NCBI GenBank assembly: GCA_963727535.1
Contig: CAVSGR010000005.1
Coordinates: 62,001 to 126,000, forward strand
Reading direction: 5' to 3'
DNA length: 64,000 nt
Source: RBG-16-34-14 sp963727535
GTDB taxonomy: Bacteria; Bacteroidota; Ignavibacteria; Ignavibacteriales; Ignavibacteriaceae
Below are positions 35,009 through 44,288 of the stretch, in pieces; positions within the stretch are counted from its first letter, which is position 1; each line of letters begins with the position of its first letter. The translations under genes were made by a program, and so were the position numbers. The notes beneath the pieces were generated by a model. That model was not told the DNA's origin and ran no database searches. It was given only the letters and a program-made list of their open reading frames with translations.

Positions 35009-36448
35009 TTATATTACTTCAAATCTTAACCAGTTAACACGGCTTTTATCCGAGTAGGGCGCGCCTGCAGTAAAAATAACCGTGTCGCCTTCTTTTACCT
35101 GCCCATTTTCTAAAATTAATTTTTTTGCTTTATCAACAGCTATTCTTTCCTTATCAATATCTTCCATATAAATTGAAGTAACACCCCACCTTAAACAAAG
35201 TGTGTTCATTGTTTCAAAGTTGTTTGTGAGAGCTATTATTTTTGCTTCAGGTCTGAACTTGGAAAAATTTCTCGCTGTTCTTCCTTTGTAAGTAAATGTA
35301 ACTATTGCAGAAGCTTTAATCTGCCTGCTTATGTTTGAAATAGCGCGTCCCACAGAATCGAAAAGATTTTCTTCAACATTATCCGGTATTTTTAATTCTG
35401 ATTCCTGCACCGGACTAAGATGACATTCCGTATTCTTAATAATATCATTCATTATCTGAACAGTCTTGAAAGGAAATTTGCCTACAGAAGTTTCGCCGCT
35501 TAACATAACGACATCAGTTCCGTCCCAAACTGCATTTGCAACATCGGAAGCTTCTGCCCGTGTGGGAATAGGATTGTGAATCATGCTCTCAAGCATTTGA
35601 GTTGCTGTTATAACAAGCTTTCCTATCGCATTACATTTCTTGATTATCATCTTTTGTATTACGGGAACTTCCTGCGGCAAAAGCTCTACACCAAGATCAC
35701 CTCTTGCAACCATTATTCCATCGGCGACTTCAAGAATTTCATCAAAGTTTTCGACCGCTTCTCTCTTTTCAATCTTTGCGATTATTGGTTTAACATAATT
35801 TTTGCTCTTAAGCCATTCTCTGAGAAGAACAATATCATTTGCACTTCTTACAAAAGAAAGAGCTATAAAGTCTACTCTTTTATTGAGAGCAAATTCAAGA
35901 TCACGATAATCTTTTTCTGTTACAGCCTGGGCAGAGATTTTCATCCCGGGGAGATTCATTCCCTTTTTCGGTTTTAAAATATCTCCATTCTCAATTTCAC
36001 AAATCACAGAATCTTTTTTCTTACTGATAATTCTTAATCTTATTAAACCGTCGTCAATTAAAACTGGATCTCCAATTGCTGCTTCTTCTACAAGAAATTT
36101 ATATGAAGTGGAAATTCTTTTTTGTGTTCCTTTAATATTTTCAGTTGTGATTTCTATCTTTTCCCCGGTTACTAATTTAATTTCAGGTTCGGCAAGCTCA
36201 CCAACCCTGATTTTGGGTCCTTGTAAATCAATTAATACAGCAAGGGGAGTTTTCTCTTCTACACAGGCTTTGTAAATATTCTCAAAAACTTTTTCAAAAA
36301 AATCATAATCACCGTGAGAAAAATTTAGTCTCACGCCGTCCATCCCGGCAAGAATAAGTTTCTCAATGTCTTCCTTTTTATAAGAGCTTGGTCCTAAAGT
36401 GCAAAGTATCTTGGTTTTTGCAAAAACATCATTTTGATTTGCTTTCAT
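35009..36448 (-). CDS. pyk: pyruvate kinase
   Basis: Final glycolytic step, phosphoenolpyruvate plus ADP to pyruvate and ATP. KILCTLGPSSYKKEDIEKLI, GVRLNFSHGDYDF, DLQGPKIRVGEL, ALSFVRSANDI, PIIAKIEKREAVEN (catalytic Lys), MVARGDLGVELLPQEVPVIQ and MLSGETSVGKFP are all present. 479 residues is standard, with the C-terminal allosteric domain intact. Start overlaps the stop of the Lon-like gene by 4 nt. Confidence 0.97.
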   Translation of the reverse strand: MKANQNDVFAKTKILCTLGPSSYKKEDIEKLILAGMDGVRLNFSHGDYDFFEKVFENIYKACVEEKTPLAVLIDLQGPKIRVGELAEPEIKLVTGEKIEITTENIKGTQKRISTSYKFLVEEAAIGDPVLIDDGLIRLRIISKKKDSVICEIENGDILKPKKGMNLPGMKISAQAVTEKDYRDLEFALNKRVDFIALSFVRSANDIVLLREWLKSKNYVKPIIAKIEKREAVENFDEILEVADGIMVARGDLGVELLPQEVPVIQKMIIKKCNAIGKLVITATQMLESMIHNPIPTRAEASDVANAVWDGTDVVMLSGETSVGKFPFKTVQIMNDIIKNTECHLSPVQESELKIPDNVEENLFDSVGRAISNISRQIKASAIVTFTYKGRTARNFSKFRPEAKIIALTNNFETMNTLCLRWGVTSIYMEDIDKERIAVDKAKKLILENGQVKEGDTVIFTAGAPYSDKSRVNWLRFEVI

Positions 36449-38904
36449 CTCTTTTTCTTTTTGGGAATATTCTTAATATTGTTTCCCCGCATAGCTCTTG
36501 ATTTTGCATAAAGCTCTTTGATTTTCTTTTCAACAAGATCGAATACCGTATTAGGTTCGTATCCCTTTTTAGTTTTGGTACCTGCTTTTACTCCAGTAAG
36601 AATTTCAATTCCTTCTTCAACTTTCTTGATAGAATATATATGAAATTTTCCTTCTTTAACAGATTGAATTACATCGTCTCTAAGCATCAATTCTTTAACA
36701 TTAAGGGAAGGAATTATTACTCCCTGTTTACCTGTAAGTTTTCTCGATTTACAAACATCATAAAAGCCCTCGATCTTTTCATTTACACCGCCAATGGGTT
36801 GTACGTCTCCTTTTTGATTTAAAGAACCTGTAACAGCAATTGCCTGGTTAATCGGCAGACCTGCTAAAGTTGAAAGTAGAGCAAATATCTCTGCACAGGA
36901 AGCACTGTCGCCGTCAACGGTTCCATAAGATTGTTCGAACACAAGGTTAGCATTAAATGAGAGGGGAATATCCTGCCCAAAAGTTTCCCTGAAATATCCT
37001 GAAATAATTAATACTCCTTTAGTATAATGTTTGCCGCTCATTCCAGCTTCGCGCTCAACGTTTATAATACTTCCGCCTCCCAAAGAAACTGTTGCTGTAA
37101 TTCTAGCCGGGCGCCCGAATGAATAATAATCTGCACCGTAAACTGCCAGACCGTTTATTTGTCCTACTCTTTCTCCTTCAGTATCAATCAGTAAACTATT
37201 TTCTTCAATCATATCGGAAATTTTTGATTCGAGCATACCGTGTCTTTCTTTAGCATTAATAAACGCTTTCTCAACGTGTGCAGCAGATACAACCTTAAAG
37301 CCATCGTCAGTTGCCCAAAAGTTTGCTTCGCGTGCAAGATCAGCTACCCAGGAAAATCTTGTTGTTAGTTTATTTTTTTGCCCGGCATATCTTGCACTCA
37401 GTTCAAGAATATATGCAATTGCCGACCTATCGAACTCACACAAGTCTTCCTCTTTTATCAACTTCTTTATTACCCTTGCATAATCGTGAACAACTTTATC
37501 ATTTCTTTTAATTTCATAGTCAAAGTCAGCTTTAATTTTAAACATTTTCTTGAAATCATATTCATGTTGTGAGAGTAAAGAATATACCTGGTCGCTTCCA
37601 AGCAAAATTATTTTTGTATCTACATTAATTGGTTCCGGTTTAAGAGTTGTCGAAGAAGAAGGAAAGTAGGAAGGCGGGTCCTGTATCTCTAATTTGTTAT
37701 AAGTAAGTACACGTTTAAGTATTTTCCAGACACCGGGCTCTTCGAAAAGATGATAAACATTTAACACTAAGTAGCCACCATTAGCACGTAAAAGTGATCC
37801 AGCTTTTATTTTTGTGAAATCACTATACCAGCCGCCTCTTCCATCACTTACTTTTTCAATCGTTCCCAGGACATTTGTATATGAAGGAGATGTTTCAATA
37901 ATTACCGGGCATTCGCTAGTCTCACTATTATCTAAAATGATATTGACTTCATACTCTTTGAAATAATCAATTATAAATCCTTCGGAGGTTTGTTCGTTTT
38001 CAGGTTTTATTCCTTTAAATAATCCAATACTATCGAGGATACTTTCTTCAACAAGATCTAAATAATCCGGTACTTTGTCATAAGTATAATTTTCTTTAAG
38101 ATTTTCCAGCACTCCCTTTACAATAGTTTCCGCGGTTTCTTTTTCGAGCCTTGTAAGTTTTTGCTGAAAATCCTGGCTGACCTTTAATCCTTTCTTAAAC
38201 AATACCTGGAGCTCTTCCTGGTACCCGTTATATTTTTTTAAAGTTTCCTGTGCCTGTTCTTTTGTTAATTTTCCTTTTTGCACCTGTTCTTCGAGTTGGT
38301 AAATGGGAACCGGCTGGTTATCGATTAAAGGAATCATTTCTGGTCTTGCAACTTCTCCAACCTTAATTTGACCAAGAGAAAAATTGTCCTTTTTAATTTT
38401 CTCTTCGAAAGCGTTCATAAGCTTCTGTTCTTTATCGTTGTATTCACTTATGATACTTTTCTTTTTTTCAATGTAAGATTTGCCTTCGAGAATTTGTGGA
38501 ATTCTTTGTTTCAGAATATTTATTGTTGCAGCAAGATCGATCTTAAACGATTTTGCTTTACCTTTGGGAAAAATAAGAAGAATTGGTCTGTCAGGGTCTT
38601 TAAAATTATTAACATAGGCATAGTCTTTTAGCGGCGGGCATTCCGAGGAAATTGTTTCAAGAATTTTTTTAACTGTTGTTGCCTTGCCGGTTCCGGACAA
38701 CCCAGCAATGTATATGTTGTATCCTGGTTTTCTCAGATCCACGCCTAGTTTTAATGCCTTTAATGCACGTTCCTGACCGAGTATTCCTTCAATTGGTTTT
38801 AAATCTTCTGTTGAGTCAAACTCAAATAGTTCCGGGTTGCAGCGCCATCTTAAATCTTCAGGTTTAAGTTCCAGGGATGATTTTATTTTTTTACGGGGAG
38901 CCAT
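36445..38904 (-). CDS. Lon-like ATP-dependent protease (AAA_32 / S16 family)
   Basis: 819-residue relative of Lon without the N-terminal LON domain, resembling archaeal-type LonB and the YcbZ/LonH-like group. Walker A is AGLSGTGKATTVKKI near residue 70. A long coiled-coil insert (about 150-260) interrupts the AAA module. The C-terminal S16 domain has Ser in YGTVDGDSASCAEI and Lys in GGVNEKIEGFYD, the catalytic dyad. I start at ATG 38904; a GTG 12 nt upstream is possible. Probable role is protein quality control. Translationally coupled to pyk, a link with no obvious functional reason. Confidence 0.88.
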   Translation of the reverse strand: MAPRKKIKSSLELKPEDLRWRCNPELFEFDSTEDLKPIEGILGQERALKALKLGVDLRKPGYNIYIAGLSGTGKATTVKKILETISSECPPLKDYAYVNNFKDPDRPILLIFPKGKAKSFKIDLAATINILKQRIPQILEGKSYIEKKKSIISEYNDKEQKLMNAFEEKIKKDNFSLGQIKVGEVARPEMIPLIDNQPVPIYQLEEQVQKGKLTKEQAQETLKKYNGYQEELQVLFKKGLKVSQDFQQKLTRLEKETAETIVKGVLENLKENYTYDKVPDYLDLVEESILDSIGLFKGIKPENEQTSEGFIIDYFKEYEVNIILDNSETSECPVIIETSPSYTNVLGTIEKVSDGRGGWYSDFTKIKAGSLLRANGGYLVLNVYHLFEEPGVWKILKRVLTYNKLEIQDPPSYFPSSSTTLKPEPINVDTKIILLGSDQVYSLLSQHEYDFKKMFKIKADFDYEIKRNDKVVHDYARVIKKLIKEEDLCEFDRSAIAYILELSARYAGQKNKLTTRFSWVADLAREANFWATDDGFKVVSAAHVEKAFINAKERHGMLESKISDMIEENSLLIDTEGERVGQINGLAVYGADYYSFGRPARITATVSLGGGSIINVEREAGMSGKHYTKGVLIISGYFRETFGQDIPLSFNANLVFEQSYGTVDGDSASCAEIFALLSTLAGLPINQAIAVTGSLNQKGDVQPIGGVNEKIEGFYDVCKSRKLTGKQGVIIPSLNVKELMLRDDVIQSVKEGKFHIYSIKKVEEGIEILTGVKAGTKTKKGYEPNTVFDLVEKKIKELYAKSRAMRGNNIKNIPKKKKR

Positions 38905-39098
38905 TGTCAGCCTCACAAAATTTGCGATAAAAAACTGTACAAAATCTAACTATAATACGCCCGAATATCAAAAGACTCGTTTTAAATCATGAATTTCTAA
39001 TCCCATTGTTTTATCTTTATTTCCGAATCAAATAAATATATATTTATGTTCCGATTTGGTAATTCACTATTTTTTATTTTGCTTAAATAGGAGATGTA

Positions 39099-39632
39099 AT
39101 GAAAAAAAATGTTTGTTTCTATTTGTGCTTATCATTTATGCTCTTTTTTGTTTTTAGTTCTTATGCACAGGAGAACAAAATAAGAGTTAGTCCTAAAGCT
39201 TCTGTTATGCAGGCTGTTGGTTTTACAGAAGTAAAAATTGATTACAGCAGACCCGGAGTAAAAGGAAGGACAATCTGGGGAGAGCTGGTTCCGTATAATA
39301 AAGTATGGCGTGCCGGTGCAAACGAAGCAACCACGATAAATTTTAGCACAGACGTAACTATCGAAGGAAAAAGTCTTCCTGCAGGGACATACGGTTTTTT
39401 CACCATCCCTGATAAAAATAACTGGACAATAATTTTTAATAAAGTTGCGGACCAGTGGGGAGCTTTTCAGTACAATGAAGCTGAAGATGCTCTTAGAGTT
39501 ACAGTAAAACCAGAAAGCAATGCTTTCCAGGAATGGTTAGCTTATTCTGTTACAAAGACTGGTGATAAATCTGCTATTGTTAGCCTTGAGTGGGAGAAAT
39601 TAAAAGTACCGTTCAAAATAGAAGTGAAGTAA
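39099..39632 (+). CDS. exported DUF2911 protein
   Basis: 177 residues with a signal peptide ending SSYAQ. The body matches DUF2911: VSPKASVMQAVGFTEVKIDY, SRPGVKGRTIWGELVPYNKVW in two blocks, RAGANEATTINFSTDV, LPAGTYGFFTIP and WTIIFNK. Periplasmic beta-sandwich of unknown role, common and often multicopy in Bacteroidota. A GGAG box precedes the ATG. Confidence 0.88.
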   Translation: MKKNVCFYLCLSFMLFFVFSSYAQENKIRVSPKASVMQAVGFTEVKIDYSRPGVKGRTIWGELVPYNKVWRAGANEATTINFSTDVTIEGKSLPAGTYGFFTIPDKNNWTIIFNKVADQWGAFQYNEAEDALRVTVKPESNAFQEWLAYSVTKTGDKSAIVSLEWEKLKVPFKIEVK

Positions 39633-39639
39633 TGTTCTA

Positions 39640-39705
39640 AAGTGCGAGTTCAAGAGCAGGGGTAAGACTTGTTCTTGAACTTACACTTGCTCTTGCACTT
39701 TTTAA
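39640..39705. repeat. 6-bp tandem repeat folding as a terminator hairpin
   Basis: Read on the minus strand from 39700: AAGTGC AAGAGC AAGTGT AAGTTC AAGAAC AAG, six hexamers of the form AAGNNY. The left half is similarly periodic on the plus strand. Arms pair: AAGTGC/GCACTT (39640-39645 with 39695-39700) and AGTTCAAGA/TCTTGAACT (39647-39655 with 39673-39681), followed by TTTTT. It may act as a bidirectional terminator between convergent genes. Confidence 0.65.
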
Positions 39706-41048
39706 CCTCTTATTATTTTCAAAAGCTCTTCGGTTTTTTCTTTCATCAGGCTAATATCATCTTTACTTTCAACATTTAACCTGATTATAGGTTCTGTGTT
39801 TGACATTCTTATATTAAATCTCCACTTGTCATATTCTACACTTAGTCCATCGAGTCTGTCTTCTTTTCCATCAGAATATTTGCCGGCTATTTCTTCAATC
39901 TTACCAGCAGGATCTGGAATTTGCGAATTTATTTCCCCTGAGCAAGGGTAGTTTTCAATCATCTCTTCGACAAGGTGAGAAAATTTCCGGTTCTCTTTTG
40001 ATATTAATTCAAGAATAAGAAGGAATGGAATCATACCGCTGTCGGAATATGAGTTATCTCTGAAGTAATGATGGGCAGACATTTCACCGCCATAAATAGA
40101 ATTGACTTCTCTCATTTTTTGTTTTATAAAAGCATGACCGCTTTGAGAAACTACAGGAGTTCCTCCTGCTTTTTCAACTATGTCAATTGTATTCCAGATT
40201 AAGCGGGGATCGTGTACAATTTTTTCGCCAGGATTTTTTTTAAGAATTGATTTTGCAAGAAGCCCGACAATATAATATCCTTCAATAAAATTTCCTTTTT
40301 CATCGAAAAAGAAACACCTGTCATAATCTCCGTCCCATGCTACACCGAGGTCGGCGTTGTTTTTCACAACGGCATCTATTGTAGACTGCCTGTTTTCTAT
40401 AAGTAAAGGGTTCGGTACGCCGTTAGGAAAACTAGAATCAGGTTCATTAAATACTTTTATCATTTTAATAGGAAGCAAAGGTTCAATTGCATCAAGTGCT
40501 AACCCTGCACAACCATTGCCTGCATTAACAACAACCTTAAGAGGATTAATCTTTGCCGGATCATAAAACTTTTTTAGATTTTCTAAAAATTCGTTCATTA
40601 CATTTATATATTTAGTATTTCCCCTAACCTTCCCGGACGGAGAAAGATTGCCGGATAGGATCATTTTCTCAACTTCTTTTAAACCGGAGTCATATCCAAC
40701 AGGACGGGAACCTTCTCTTACAAACTTTAGCCCGTTGTATTCAGATGGGTTGTGACTTGCGGTTATCATTATTCCTCCGTCTGCATTGTAAGCAGGCGTG
40801 GCATAATAAACCATTTCGGTACCACAAAGTCCTAAATCTATAACATCCACGCCATTGTCGTTCAAAGCCTTACTAAGTGCCTCAAAAAGAGCATCCGAAG
40901 ACTTCCTTATATCTCTTCCTATTACTATCTTTTTTGCATTTATATAATTTGAATAAGCCAACCCGATTTTATATGCTAAATCTATATTAAGTTCTGTGGG
41001 TACTTTGCCTCGTATATCGTAAGCTTTGAAGCTATTAATTCTGTCCAT
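39702..41048 (-). CDS. phosphomannomutase/phosphoglucomutase
   Basis: Alpha-D-phosphohexomutase family, 448 residues. FKAYDIRGKVPTELN, VIGRDIRKSS, the phosphoserine loop MITASHNPSEYNGLK, metal-binding DLGVAWDGDYDRCFF, YGGEMSAHHYFRD and RMSNTEPIIRLNVES. Interconverts hexose 1- and 6-phosphates for LPS and exopolysaccharide precursors. ManB/AlgC-type by sequence; the sugar preference cannot be fixed. Confidence 0.92.
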   Translation of the reverse strand: MDRINSFKAYDIRGKVPTELNIDLAYKIGLAYSNYINAKKIVIGRDIRKSSDALFEALSKALNDNGVDVIDLGLCGTEMVYYATPAYNADGGIMITASHNPSEYNGLKFVREGSRPVGYDSGLKEVEKMILSGNLSPSGKVRGNTKYINVMNEFLENLKKFYDPAKINPLKVVVNAGNGCAGLALDAIEPLLPIKMIKVFNEPDSSFPNGVPNPLLIENRQSTIDAVVKNNADLGVAWDGDYDRCFFFDEKGNFIEGYYIVGLLAKSILKKNPGEKIVHDPRLIWNTIDIVEKAGGTPVVSQSGHAFIKQKMREVNSIYGGEMSAHHYFRDNSYSDSGMIPFLLILELISKENRKFSHLVEEMIENYPCSGEINSQIPDPAGKIEEIAGKYSDGKEDRLDGLSVEYDKWRFNIRMSNTEPIIRLNVESKDDISLMKEKTEELLKIIRG

Positions 41049-41231
41049 AACGATTCCGGCTCCTTTTTGTATAAAATAGAAAAATAAATCACTGAATAAT
41101 AAATGAATGCTTTTAGCTCTTTATAAAGAGTAAATTTTACCCGTCAATTTATGAAAATTATTTGATGATTCAATTAATATTAATTTTTTAAGAGAGAGAT
41201 TTTTCAATAGATTTTTTAGCAACAAGTTTTT

Positions 41232-41576
41232 ATGTTTAGCACATTCAAAATTCTAAGGGAGAGAGATATCGAGACTAACGATACTGTTAAATGGCACTTT
41301 GCAAAATGTAACAACTCAAGATGTAATGCCATTTTTTTGGTGGACCCCAGCGAAACACCGGGTGAACTCGGATTTATTTGTCCGGAGTGTTCAAAAAAAA
41401 CAACGAATTCTCATGTTGTGCAATGTTCAAGCTGTAAAACAGTTTTGAACTTTGTAAGGGCAGCGCCCAGTGAAGAGAAAGTTGTTTTTAATGTACCCAA
41501 GTGTTCCCATTGCGTTGGGACTATTGAAGATGAATGGGAAATCGAACCTTTATATCAGCCGGATTCTTATATCTGA
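41232..41576 (+). CDS. double zinc-ribbon protein, unknown function
   Basis: 114 residues with four Cys pairs: CNNSRC, CPEC, CSSC and CSHC, consistent with two zinc ribbons. Between them lie IFLVDPSETPGELGFI and VLNFVRAAPSEEKVVFNVP. No enzymatic motif, signal peptide or membrane segment. Possibly a nucleic-acid or protein-interaction adaptor. I do not recognise a named family. Confidence 0.65.
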   Translation: MFSTFKILRERDIETNDTVKWHFAKCNNSRCNAIFLVDPSETPGELGFICPECSKKTTNSHVVQCSSCKTVLNFVRAAPSEEKVVFNVPKCSHCVGTIEDEWEIEPLYQPDSYI

Positions 41577-41582
41577 TACTGA

Positions 41583-41813
41583 TTTTGTTCGGTTGCTCTA
41601 TTTGTTTTCAACTCTTTAAGACTACCTTCTTATTGGGGAGAAGCGCTAAGGAAGAAGTACATTTCTGACAAACATATATTCGAATATTATGATTATATGT
41701 TTCTAATCGGTAAAAACAATAAAGCTGAAAATTTAATTTTAAGAAGTAATCCCGGAAAAATATTTTCTAACGATGCAATTATAATCTGGAAAATAAAAAA
41801 TAGTTCCCCTTAA
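41583..41813 (+). pseudogene. start-less coding fragment
   Basis: A 76-codon open frame without any plausible start codon, opening after TGA at 41580-41582 and ending in TAA at 41811-41813. The peptide looks like real protein: LRLPSYWGEALRKKYISD, then IFEYYDYMFLIGKNNKAEN and SNDAIIIWKI. If one T were missing near 41617, an upstream frame with ATG at 41529 would join it and give about 94 residues, but that would overlap the zinc-ribbon gene. Otherwise it is the tail of a decayed gene, possibly the luminal end of a membrane glycosyltransferase (weak guess). Confidence 0.4.
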
Positions 41814-42352
41814 AAAATATATTGTGCCTGAAAATGAATTGAAAAATATTGAGGAGAATAATTCATAAACGTTAATCCATATTCAGTTCCTATCCCAATC
41901 CTGAATCCGTTATATTCTTCTTTTCTTAAATCAACGCCGGCTAAAAGTGAAAGTATAACCCCAAAATCCCAATCGTTTCTGTCTATATAAACTCTGTCAT
42001 TAAGCACCACGCCTCCTAATCCCTGTTCCATAAAAATATTAGAAGTAAAGTAGAAAGTGTAAATTCCTTTGAGGGATATTCCCCTTATGAAAGGATAATA
42101 TTGATTTCTGCTTTCGGGTATTAAGGAGTTGAAATCTGTTGCATAAAGAAAACTCAATCTTGCTGAAAGATAATCAACTGGATTTAAGAAGGCTTCAATA
42201 AATACTGAGGATGTAAATGCCGTTTGGGTGGGTGAATTTGCGGAAATAACCCCACCACCTGTGTAAACACCCGCGCTAGCTTCTATCTGTGAATAAGAGT
42301 AGGTGTTGAGAGATAAAATAATAATGAAAACTAAATAAAAATTTTTAATCAT
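41810..42352 (-). CDS. small outer-membrane beta-barrel protein
   Basis: 180 residues with a signal peptide ending YSYSQ and a mature chain of alternating hydrophobic strands (LSARLSFLYATDF, GISLKGIYTFYFTSNIFM, GFRIGIGTEYGL), ending in a Phe after FQAQYIF, as outer-membrane barrels do. About eight strands can be drawn. Function unknown. Its stop codon overlaps that of the fragment on the other strand. Confidence 0.65.
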   Translation of the reverse strand: MIKNFYLVFIIILSLNTYSYSQIEASAGVYTGGGVISANSPTQTAFTSSVFIEAFLNPVDYLSARLSFLYATDFNSLIPESRNQYYPFIRGISLKGIYTFYFTSNIFMEQGLGGVVLNDRVYIDRNDWDFGVILSLLAGVDLRKEEYNGFRIGIGTEYGLTFMNYSPQYFSIHFQAQYIF

Positions 42353-42461
42353 AAACAGGTATAAATTTAATTTATTTCTTTCAAAAAGATATGTTGATTA
42401 AATACTCTTAATATTGTTTTGTTATTTTAGTAATTAAGATATAAATAAAATTGAGTAAAAA

Positions 42462-42809
42462 ATGTCTAAAATCTCCGAAATAAAATTAACTGTAAAACTT
42501 GATGATAATAGGGTCCCTGAAAAAATTGAATGGGAAGCAACCGATGCCGGGTTCAAAGGAAGGAAAGAAGCTAAATCTTTTATGATTTCTTTGTGGGATA
42601 AGGAAGAAAATTTAACTCTCGGCATTGACTTATGGACTAAAGAAATGTTAGTCGATGATATGAATATTCATTTTCACCAGGTGCTTCTTAAACTTGCAGA
42701 TACATACAAAAGAGCAACTAACAACAGTGAAGCTGCCAGTATGATCGAAGATTTTAGTGCCGAGTTTGCAAAGAAATTGAAGCTTGGCAATAAGTTGAAA
42801 AAAAAATAA
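42462..42809 (+). CDS. gldC: gliding motility protein GldC homologue
   Basis: 115-residue cytoplasmic protein matching GldC: SEIKLTVKLDDNRVPEKIEW, EATDAGFKGRKEAKSFMISL, LGIDLWTKEMLVDDMNIHF, then a helical C-terminus (AAMIEDF-like region with FAKKLKLG). GldC accompanies gliding/T9SS genes in Flavobacteriia but occurs in non-gliders too. No other gld, spr or por gene is in the window, so motility cannot be inferred. Confidence 0.85.
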   Translation: MSKISEIKLTVKLDDNRVPEKIEWEATDAGFKGRKEAKSFMISLWDKEENLTLGIDLWTKEMLVDDMNIHFHQVLLKLADTYKRATNNSEAASMIEDFSAEFAKKLKLGNKLKKK

Positions 42810-42895
42810 AAATCATTGCCTGTTCCTTTTATGACAAAAGTATATTTTTTAATTTTAATTAGTCAACTGGTATTTTATAACAGGGGTTTTTAAGT

Positions 42896-44266
42896 ATGGA
42901 TACTGAGATTCTTGCAAGGATTCAATTCGCCTTTACCGTAGCATTTCACTACATATATCCTCCGTTGAGCATAGGACTTGGAGTCATTCTTGTGATGATG
43001 GAAGGAATGTATATCAAAACAAAAAAGCCTCTTTACGAACAGATGACAAAATTCTGGGTTAAGATTTTTGCTTTAACTTTTGCAATTGGTGTTGCAACGG
43101 GAATTGTAATGGAATTTGAATTCGGTACTAATTGGGCAACATACTCCCGCTTTGTTGGAGATGTTTTTGGAAGCGCACTGGCAGCAGAAGGTATCTTTGC
43201 ATTTTTTCTTGAATCGGGATTTCTTGCTCTTCTTGTTTTTGGATGGGATAAGGTAAAACCGAGGACACATCTTCTTGCTACGATAATGGTTTCACTCGGT
43301 TCAATGTTTAGTGCAATCTGGATTGTTGTTGCAAATAGCTGGCAGCAAACCCCAGCCGGTTTTCATTTAGTTGGTAATGGTTTAAATGTACGTGCTGAAA
43401 TAACAGACTTCTGGGCAATGGTTTTTAGCCCTTCCTCGATGGATAGATTATTTCACGTTCTTTCAGGTGCATGGCTTGCAGGAGCTTTTCTGGTTATAAG
43501 TGTGAGTGCTTATTACATACTTAAAAACAGGCATCTTGATTTTGCTAAATCATCTTTAAAAATTGCTTTGCTACTTGCGTTGTTTGCCTCTTTATTTCAA
43601 TTATATACGGGAGACAGAAGTGCAGTTGGGGTGAGTGAAAATCAGCCTGCAAAACTCGCAGCAATGGAAGCTCATTATGATTCCTTATCAGCGGGCGATA
43701 TGTACTTGTTTGGCTGGGTTGATGAAGAAGGGAAGGAAGTTAAGTTTAGTGTAGCAATACCAGGGTTACTAAGTTATCTCGTTTATGGAGATGCATCAAA
43801 ACCGATTGTAGGATTAGATTCTTTTCCGAAAGGCAAAACACCTCCAGTAAATATTGTTTTTCAATCATATCATTTTATGGTTGCAATTGGATTTTGCTTA
43901 ATTGCTATTTCTATCCTTGGCGTTTTACTCTGGTGGAGAGGTAAACTTTTCAAGCACAGGTGGCTTCTTTGGGTTTTTGTCTTTTCGGTTTTAGGTCCAC
44001 AAATAGCTAACCAGCTTGGTTGGATAACAGCAGAAGTAGGAAGGCAACCCTGGATCGTTTACGGATTGCTTAAAACGTCTGATGCCTTTTCTAAGGTAGT
44101 AACTTCCGGGCAGATTATGTTCTCATTAATATTATTTGCAATAATTTATTTATTTCTTTTTATCCTTTTTATTTTTTTGTTAAACGAAAAAATACAGCAT
44201 GGACCCGACGAACCGGAAACAATTGGATCTGAATATGAAACTCATAAACATATTTTTGAAAAGTAA
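42896..44266 (+). CDS. cydA: cytochrome bd ubiquinol oxidase subunit I
   Basis: High-affinity quinol oxidase subunit carrying haems b558, b595 and d. RIQFAFTVAFHYIYPPLSIG contains the His ligand of b595; FGTNWATYSRFVGDVFGSAL and EGIFAFFLESGFLALL follow; the late block GWITAEVGRQPWIVYG is invariant in CydA. About nine membrane helices. 456 residues is shorter than E. coli CydA (522), consistent with the short Q-loop class. Start of a cydAB pair 22 nt apart. Confidence 0.96.
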   Translation: MDTEILARIQFAFTVAFHYIYPPLSIGLGVILVMMEGMYIKTKKPLYEQMTKFWVKIFALTFAIGVATGIVMEFEFGTNWATYSRFVGDVFGSALAAEGIFAFFLESGFLALLVFGWDKVKPRTHLLATIMVSLGSMFSAIWIVVANSWQQTPAGFHLVGNGLNVRAEITDFWAMVFSPSSMDRLFHVLSGAWLAGAFLVISVSAYYILKNRHLDFAKSSLKIALLLALFASLFQLYTGDRSAVGVSENQPAKLAAMEAHYDSLSAGDMYLFGWVDEEGKEVKFSVAIPGLLSYLVYGDASKPIVGLDSFPKGKTPPVNIVFQSYHFMVAIGFCLIAISILGVLLWWRGKLFKHRWLLWVFVFSVLGPQIANQLGWITAEVGRQPWIVYGLLKTSDAFSKVVTSGQIMFSLILFAIIYLFLFILFIFLLNEKIQHGPDEPETIGSEYETHKHIFEK

Positions 44267-44288
44267 AATCTTTAAGCGGAGTTTATAA

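Noticed and set aside
35576..35977. 133-codon open frame on the plus strand
   Set aside because: Antisense to the conserved core of pyruvate kinase, rich in Tyr, Phe and Cys without motifs.
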